Assembly (NCBI GenBank): GCA_002429385.1 | Contig: DIZL01000029.1 | Coordinates: forward strand, 159,780-223,779 | Length of the DNA stretch: 64,000 nucleotides | Direction of reading: 5' to 3' | Source of the DNA: Prolixibacteraceae bacterium UBA6029 | Lineage (GTDB): Bacteria; Bacteroidota; Bacteroidia; Bacteroidales; Prolixibacteraceae | In this document: positions 59,639 to 64,000 of the stretch, one piece after another | Layout: each line of letters starts with the position of its first letter | How positions within the stretch are numbered: position 1 is the first letter of the stretch | Notes under the pieces: model-generated | Told to the model about the DNA's origin: nothing | What the model saw: the letters and a program-made list of their open reading frames with translations, nothing else | Databases searched by the model: none | Program-made: the position numbers and the translations under genes

Positions 59639-60193
59639 TTATTTCTTCTTTTTAGGTGAAATAAACATGGTCATTCGTTTTCCTTCAAGTTGCGGCAATT
59701 GTTCAACTTTGCCGATTTCTTCCAATTCCTGTGCAAACTTAAGCAATAAGATTTCGCCCTGTTCTTTGAATAAAATGGAGCGGCCCTTAAAGAATACATA
59801 GGCTTTTACTTTTGCGCCTTCCTGGAGAAACCTTTCGGCATGACGCATTTTAAACTGAAAATCATGTTCATCGGTGTTTGGGCCGAATCGGATTTCTTTT
59901 ACTACAACCTGCACCGTTTTTGCCTTAATTTCCTTCTGTTTCTTCTTCTGTTGATAAAGAAACTTCTGGTAATCAGTTATTTTACAAACTGGCGGGTCTG
60001 CGTTTGGTGAGATTTCTACAAGGTCAAGTTCGAGAACGTCAGCCATTTTAAGGGCTTCGTTCAGGGAAAAAACACCTGGATTTTCGATGTTATCCCCAAC
60101 TATTCGAACTTGTTGTGCACGAATTTTCTCATTTATTTTGTGCTGAGGAGCAACTTCTGCTCTTCCACCATTGTATGGTCTTTTTACAGCTAT
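59639..60193 (-). CDS. infC: Translation initiation factor IF-3, start codon ATA
   Basis: The full-length 184-residue protein needs a start upstream of the first ATG (60046), which would remove the N-terminal domain. In frame between a TAG at 60205-60207 and 60046 there is no ATG, GTG or TTG. The first candidate is ATA at 60193-60191, 8 bases after a perfect AGGAGG (60207-60202), giving AVKRPYNGGR, then KINEKIRAQQVRIVGDNIEN and the C-domain DLVEISPNADPPVCKITDYQ. IF-3 discriminates against non-AUG starts, and in E. coli infC starts at AUU to allow autoregulation; ATA here suggests the same. It follows thrS by 28 bases. Confidence 0.93.
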   Translation of the reverse strand: MAVKRPYNGGRAEVAPQHKINEKIRAQQVRIVGDNIENPGVFSLNEALKMADVLELDLVEISPNADPPVCKITDYQKFLYQQKKKQKEIKAKTVQVVVKEIRFGPNTDEHDFQFKMRHAERFLQEGAKVKAYVFFKGRSILFKEQGEILLLKFAQELEEIGKVEQLPQLEGKRMTMFISPKKKK

Positions 60194-60201
60194 GGCCTCT
60201 T

Positions 60202-60207
60202 CCTCCT
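60202..60207 (-). promoter_or_regulatory. Strong Shine-Dalgarno of infC that fixes the ATA start
   Basis: A perfect AGGAGG on the minus strand is 8 bases before the ATA. Such sites are rare in this window, where most genes lack any recognisable ribosome-binding sequence. Confidence 0.85.
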
Positions 60208-60221
60208 ATTATTAGTTAATA

Positions 60222-62174
60222 TTAATTATTTAATGATGATAACTGTTCTTTTACTTCAGCATTTATAAAATCAGCAAATCCTTGAAGATCCATCGAGCCT
60301 TTATCACCCTCTCCTTGTTTCCTTACTGAAACACTTTGATTTTCAGCTTCTTGTTCGCCAACTATCAATAAATAAGGGATACGTTTCAACTCGTTATCCC
60401 TGATTTTACGGCCAATTTTCTCATTACGGTCGTCAATTATTGTGCGAATATCGGAATTATTCAGGAATTCTGAAACACTTTTCGCATAATCGTTGTACTT
60501 TTCACTGATTGGTAACACAACTACCTGCTCAGGAGTCAGCCAAAGTGGGAATTTTCCGGCAGTATGCTCAATCAAAACAGCAATAAATCGTTCCATCGAT
60601 CCGAAAGGTGCACGGTGAATCATGACTGGACGGTGACGTTTGTCATCAGCTCCAATATACTCCAGTTCGAAACGTTCCGGAAGGTTATAATCAACCTGGA
60701 TGGTTCCCAACTGCCAGCTGCGTCCAAGGGCATCTTTCACCATAAAATCGAGCTTGGGACCATAGAAAGCCGCTTCGCCTAATACGGTAACCGTATTCAG
60801 GCCTTTTTCAGCAGATGCCTCAATAATGGCCTGTTCTGCCTTGTCCCAATTCTCTGTCGAACCAATGTATTTTTCAGGTTTCTTTGGATCACGAAGAGAT
60901 ATCTGGGCCGAATAGTTTTCGAAATTAAGTGCCTTAAAAATGATAAAGATAATATCGATCACTTTTTTAAACTCATCTTTAATTTGATCAGGACGACAGA
61001 ATAAATGAGCGTCATCCTGTGTAAATCCCCTGACTCGGGTAAGTCCATGAAGTTCACCACTCTGCTCATAGCGATAAACGGTACCAAATTCAGCAAACCG
61101 AACCGGCAGGTCTTTGTACGAACGGGGCTTAAACTTATATAACTCACAGTGGTGAGGACAGTTCATCGGTTTCAGCATGTATTCCTCGCCTTCAGCAGGA
61201 GTCTTTATGGTCTGGAACGAATCTGCACCATATTTCTGAAAATGGCCTGAGGTCTTGTACAGATTAATATCTCCAATATGGGGGGTAATGACTTGTTCGT
61301 ATCCGAATCTTTTCTGAACCCTTTTCAGAAAATCCTGCAATTGCATGTATAGGATGGTTCCTTTGGGCAACCACATGGGCAATCCCTGACCAACATTCTG
61401 AGAAAATGTAAACAATTCCATTTCCTTTCCCAGCTTGCGGTGATCACGTTTTTTGGCTTCTTCCAATAATACCAGATATTCTTCCAGCAGTTTTTGTTTC
61501 GGGAAGGTTATACCATAAACCCTGGTCAACATTTTGTTTTTTTCATTGCCTCTCCAGTATGCCCCTGCCAGTGAAGTTAGTTTTACCGCTTTAATAAAAC
61601 CTGTATTGGGTAAATGGGGTCCACGGCATAAATCGGTGAAACCACCCTGATTGTAAACTGTAATGGTTCCGTCTTCCAATTCGCTGATGAGCTCTTCCTT
61701 CAGGCGGTCTCCCTTTGCAGTGAATAATTTGAGTGCATCTTCTTTCGAAATGTCCTTCCGGACTATATCATGTTTTTCCCTTGCCAGTTCAATGATCTTC
61801 TTTTCAATTTTCTCCAGATCTTTTTCAGTCAATACCTCACCTTGGGGCAAATCGATATCGTAATAAAAACCATTATCAACAGTAGGTCCGATCCCGAATT
61901 GGGTACCCGGATAAAATGACTCGATGGCCTCTGCCATCAAGTGAGCAGACGAATGCCAGAAAGTTTCCTTTCCTTCACGATCGTCCCACAGAATCAATTT
62001 GATTGCAGCATCCTTGCTGATCGGCCGGGTCAGATCCCATACCTGGCCATCAACCGAAATCGACAATACTTCTTTTGCCAACCGACTGCTGATCGATTCG
62101 GCAATTTCCAATCCGGTAATTCCACTTTCAAATTCGCGGATACTATTATCAGGTAAGGTAATTTTAATCATCAC
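60222..62174 (-). CDS. thrS: Threonyl-tRNA synthetase
   Basis: The 650-residue class II synthetase has a TGS domain (MIKITLPDNSIREFESG), an editing domain with HSSAHLMAEAIESFYPG and FTDLCRGPHLPNTG, and a catalytic domain. The latter shows the zinc-site Cys and His residues in MLKPMNCPHHCELYKF, VRFAEFGTVYRYEQSG (motif 2) and HRAPFGSMERFIAVL (motif 3). The C-terminal anticodon-binding domain is LWLTPEQVVVLPISEKYNDY onward. It is first gene of thrS-infC-rpmI-rplT. A CAAAGATA box at 62200-62207 (minus TATCTTTG) is a likely -7 promoter element. Confidence 0.98.
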   Translation of the reverse strand: MMIKITLPDNSIREFESGITGLEIAESISSRLAKEVLSISVDGQVWDLTRPISKDAAIKLILWDDREGKETFWHSSAHLMAEAIESFYPGTQFGIGPTVDNGFYYDIDLPQGEVLTEKDLEKIEKKIIELAREKHDIVRKDISKEDALKLFTAKGDRLKEELISELEDGTITVYNQGGFTDLCRGPHLPNTGFIKAVKLTSLAGAYWRGNEKNKMLTRVYGITFPKQKLLEEYLVLLEEAKKRDHRKLGKEMELFTFSQNVGQGLPMWLPKGTILYMQLQDFLKRVQKRFGYEQVITPHIGDINLYKTSGHFQKYGADSFQTIKTPAEGEEYMLKPMNCPHHCELYKFKPRSYKDLPVRFAEFGTVYRYEQSGELHGLTRVRGFTQDDAHLFCRPDQIKDEFKKVIDIIFIIFKALNFENYSAQISLRDPKKPEKYIGSTENWDKAEQAIIEASAEKGLNTVTVLGEAAFYGPKLDFMVKDALGRSWQLGTIQVDYNLPERFELEYIGADDKRHRPVMIHRAPFGSMERFIAVLIEHTAGKFPLWLTPEQVVVLPISEKYNDYAKSVSEFLNNSDIRTIIDDRNEKIGRKIRDNELKRIPYLLIVGEQEAENQSVSVRKQGEGDKGSMDLQGFADFINAEVKEQLSSLNN

Positions 62175-62199
62175 GTGTTATCTTTAAAAAAACAGGGTG

Positions 62200-62207
62200 C
62201 AAAGATA
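62200..62207 (-). promoter_or_regulatory. -7 promoter box of the thrS operon
   Basis: TATCTTTG on the minus strand, identical to the boxes of purL and dedA, lies 26 bases before the thrS ATG. No clear -33 element was found. Confidence 0.4.
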
Positions 62208-62274
62208 AATATTAAAACCTGATATTGGTCCTTATTCATTTGTTTTTAAGTCGAAAATACAACATCCTGACACA

Positions 62275-62329
62275 AAAAAGAACCGTTACTAACAGGCTTA
62301 CATCAGTCCTGTTAGTAACGGTTCTTTTT
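62275..62329 (-). terminator. Terminator of the outer-membrane protein gene upstream of thrS
   Basis: Perfect 22-bp arms (aaaaagaaccgttactaacagg/cctgttagtaacggttcttttt) with an 11-nt loop, T-run on the minus strand, 15 bases beyond the stop at 62345. Confidence 0.92.
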
Positions 62330-62344
62330 CATCCTTCTGAAATG

Positions 62345-63403
62345 TTATCTCATTCCCACACTTACACCTGCATTATAAGAAGTATACTCTGCTTTATTTA
62401 TAGATGCGAACAGGCTTAAGAACATGATTTTGAGCCTTAAACCAGCATCCATGCTAACATTATTTGTTTTAAACAGCAGTGCTACCGGATCAACCAAATC
62501 AGTCTTGGCTACATAATCTGTTCCCTGAACCTGAACCTTCGTATTGATTGTATAGGTACCGGTCAGATCAACAGTTGATTCGCTGGTACTATGTCCAATT
62601 CCCCCGAAGAACGTCAGCACGCCCAACTTTTTGGACACGATCAAACCATATTTGGTTGTTTTAGTCTTCATTTTCAACATCTGGTTATTGTCGTTCAGAA
62701 ATGACAGATAAACATTGTCACTACCAAATCCTGAAGTATTAGAAACCAATGCACTCTGTGCGTTCGCTTCCGAATAGCTGCCAAAAATGGAAGCATCAAA
62801 AGGAAGGTCCTTCAACACCGGAATCCATTCCATAAAATTATGCTTTACTCCCAGGCCCCAGAAACCAATATTCATTTTTTCACCATTATTGCCGAAATTC
62901 ATATCAGGAACATAACGTCCGATAACATCGGTATGGGGAAGTAATCCAAAACCTAACTGAAACATGGGAACCGGGACTATATTCAAAGCTGTACCGCCAG
63001 GAGTATTAAACGAAACAAGTTTGTTCCCCTGAGGATCATTTACGTTCAATTGAGGACCAGAATTTTTTGAACCTGCAATCGTGGGAGCAATATTTCCACC
63101 ACTCGCCACGGTCATATTGGTCAGACCAAGCGCACTGATATCGAAAGTCCTGTCCTTATCAGGGATCTGAATTCCACTCAGTGATACCGACAAATCAAAA
63201 CCAAGTAATTTATGAGTTTCAGCGCTATTATACCACCCATTGTTAAGTCCATCACCTAATGCAAAGGCATAGGGCTGTAAATACGCCTGCGAAAGTTTAC
63301 CGGCATCGGCTTTACCGCCTTTCAGAAAATCAACAACGCTGGTTTGCGAATAACCTGCCTTTACAATCAATCCAAGACAAATAAACAAGATCAGTTTTTT
63401 CAT
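62345..63403 (-). CDS. Outer-membrane barrel-like protein, DUF6588-like
   Basis: The 352-residue protein begins with a signal peptide (MKKLILFICLGLIVKAGYSQ) and then VVDFLKGGKADAGKLSQAYLQPYAFALGDGLNNGWYNSAETHKLLG, the opening of the DUF6588 family. Transmembrane-type strands follow: FDLSVSLSGIQIPD, KMNIGFWGLGVKHNFMEWIP, MDAGLRLKIMFLSLFASI and ending AGVSVGMR. Function unknown, likely an outer-membrane protein. A minus-strand TATCTTTG at 63473-63466 is a possible promoter box. Confidence 0.8.
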   Translation of the reverse strand: MKKLILFICLGLIVKAGYSQTSVVDFLKGGKADAGKLSQAYLQPYAFALGDGLNNGWYNSAETHKLLGFDLSVSLSGIQIPDKDRTFDISALGLTNMTVASGGNIAPTIAGSKNSGPQLNVNDPQGNKLVSFNTPGGTALNIVPVPMFQLGFGLLPHTDVIGRYVPDMNFGNNGEKMNIGFWGLGVKHNFMEWIPVLKDLPFDASIFGSYSEANAQSALVSNTSGFGSDNVYLSFLNDNNQMLKMKTKTTKYGLIVSKKLGVLTFFGGIGHSTSESTVDLTGTYTINTKVQVQGTDYVAKTDLVDPVALLFKTNNVSMDAGLRLKIMFLSLFASINKAEYTSYNAGVSVGMR

Positions 63404-64000
63404 AGTTGTAACTTTTAGCGTTTGAAAATCAACTCCTTTTAATCAAAACAAAATCATGAGCTAAACAAAGATATATTTTTCATGATTCATTGAAACATAT
63501 AAAACTTGAAATAAATGAATAGCCAATAACTTTGTGTATAAGGATATAGTAAAACAACATCCATAAAGCATTTGGGTTCAATTAAACAGGTTATATCTTT
63601 GAAATAAGTACATGAAATAATTCACTGTGGTATTTTTAATCAAAGCTGTAAAGTGATTTTATTGCCATTTTGCTGCTATAATAAATAATAATTATCACCA
63701 CAGATTACACAGATGAACACAGATTATAAAAACGGAAAAATAAAATATTCAATCTGTGTTCATCTGTGTAATCTGTGGTGAGATATTTATAAGTACCACT
63801 ACTGACAAGCAATAAAGGGGCGATGATCGACAAAATCAAAATATGACATTTTTTGATTCTCATTACTTCTTTCCTAATCTATGAGATATCCTTTTTTTGG
63901 CTCTATAACGTTTTGGTGGGTAGCTTTCTTTTTCCATGGATATATGGTTGGTAAGGTTATTTTTTTTGAAAGAATCTTATTTTTTTTATCAGATCTTAGT
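63404..64000. other. Right-edge intergenic region
   Basis: Holds a promoter-like box (63466-63473), the inverted repeat at 63695-63781 and AT-rich sequence. No coding frame is seen up to the edge. Confidence 0.5.
63695..63781. repeat. Perfect 31-bp-arm inverted repeat of acagat words
   Basis: Arms 63695-63725 and 63751-63781 are exact reverse complements, built from the words cacagattaca and cagatgaacacag, with a 25-nt AT-rich loop. No T-tract follows. I recall closely similar acagattacacagat sequences between genes in unrelated bacteria, which makes this one recognisable. Confidence 0.85.

Overview
This window looks like a chromosomal segment of an anaerobic or fermentative member of the Bacteroidota (Bacteroidales/Marinilabiliales-like). 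The evidence is gene content: T9SS-type C-terminal sorting domains, TonB C-terminal domains fused to other proteins, an M56/BlaI pair, GH97 and GH115 enzymes, single-chain PurL, pyruvate:ferredoxin oxidoreductase and a methylmalonyl-CoA epimerase/carboxylase set. Promoter-like boxes of the TAnnTTTG type and the near absence of Shine-Dalgarno sequences agree. No rRNA, tRNA, CRISPR array, transposase or prophage was recognised. I had no database access, so family names rest on motifs and architecture.

Layout. 1-3.5 kb: the 3' end of a TonB-domain gene, a repeat-rich gap, a PIN toxin with a short overlapping downstream partner, a MITE-like inverted repeat and an outer-membrane barrel protein. 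4-8.5 kb: DedA and PurL. 9.3-13.7 kb: acyl-CoA metabolism (CoA transferase, methylmalonyl-CoA epimerase, carboxyltransferase, small OadG-like protein, biotin carrier), ending in a strong bidirectional terminator. 13.7-19.7 kb: one minus-strand operon exbB-exbD-exbD-tonB-small membrane protein-PstS-like lipoprotein-TPR protein, an energised outer-membrane transport module. 20-24.4 kb: a small secreted protein, peptidase U32 and an AAA ATPase. 24.5-28 kb: PFOR. 28-32.4 kb: a lipoprotein, a class IV aminotransferase, a membrane protein and an M28 peptidase.

32.4-36.3 kb holds the most unusual gene: a 1279-residue protein joining a complete copper P1B-ATPase to an ethylene-receptor-like three-helix membrane domain, with the Cys/His copper pair of plant ETR1, and a histidine kinase core. 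36.3-47.8 kb is a carbohydrate block on the minus strand (GH43, CE4-like deacetylase, GH115, GH97, GH27) interrupted by a BlaI-type repressor and an M56 sensor protease with a TonB domain. It has no SusC/SusD pair. 47.9-55 kb: omega-amidase-like nitrilase, acyltransferase, B3/B4 protein, secreted trypsin-like protease, ferredoxin-NADP reductase-like protein and lipoyl synthase. 55-58.8 kb: Gfo/Idh/MocA oxidoreductase, FRG-domain protein and a clan GH-D glycosidase. 58.9-62.2 kb: the translation operon thrS-infC-rpmI-rplT, with infC apparently starting at ATA. 62.3-63.4 kb: an outer-membrane protein, then a repeat-containing gap.

A second theme is non-coding. At least eight gaps carry short-word tandem repeats, most folded into long inverted repeats. 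The word differs at each locus but the architecture recurs, and some abut start or stop codons inside operons. Separate GC-rich palindromes sit inside reading frames (copA-kinase fusion, GH115).
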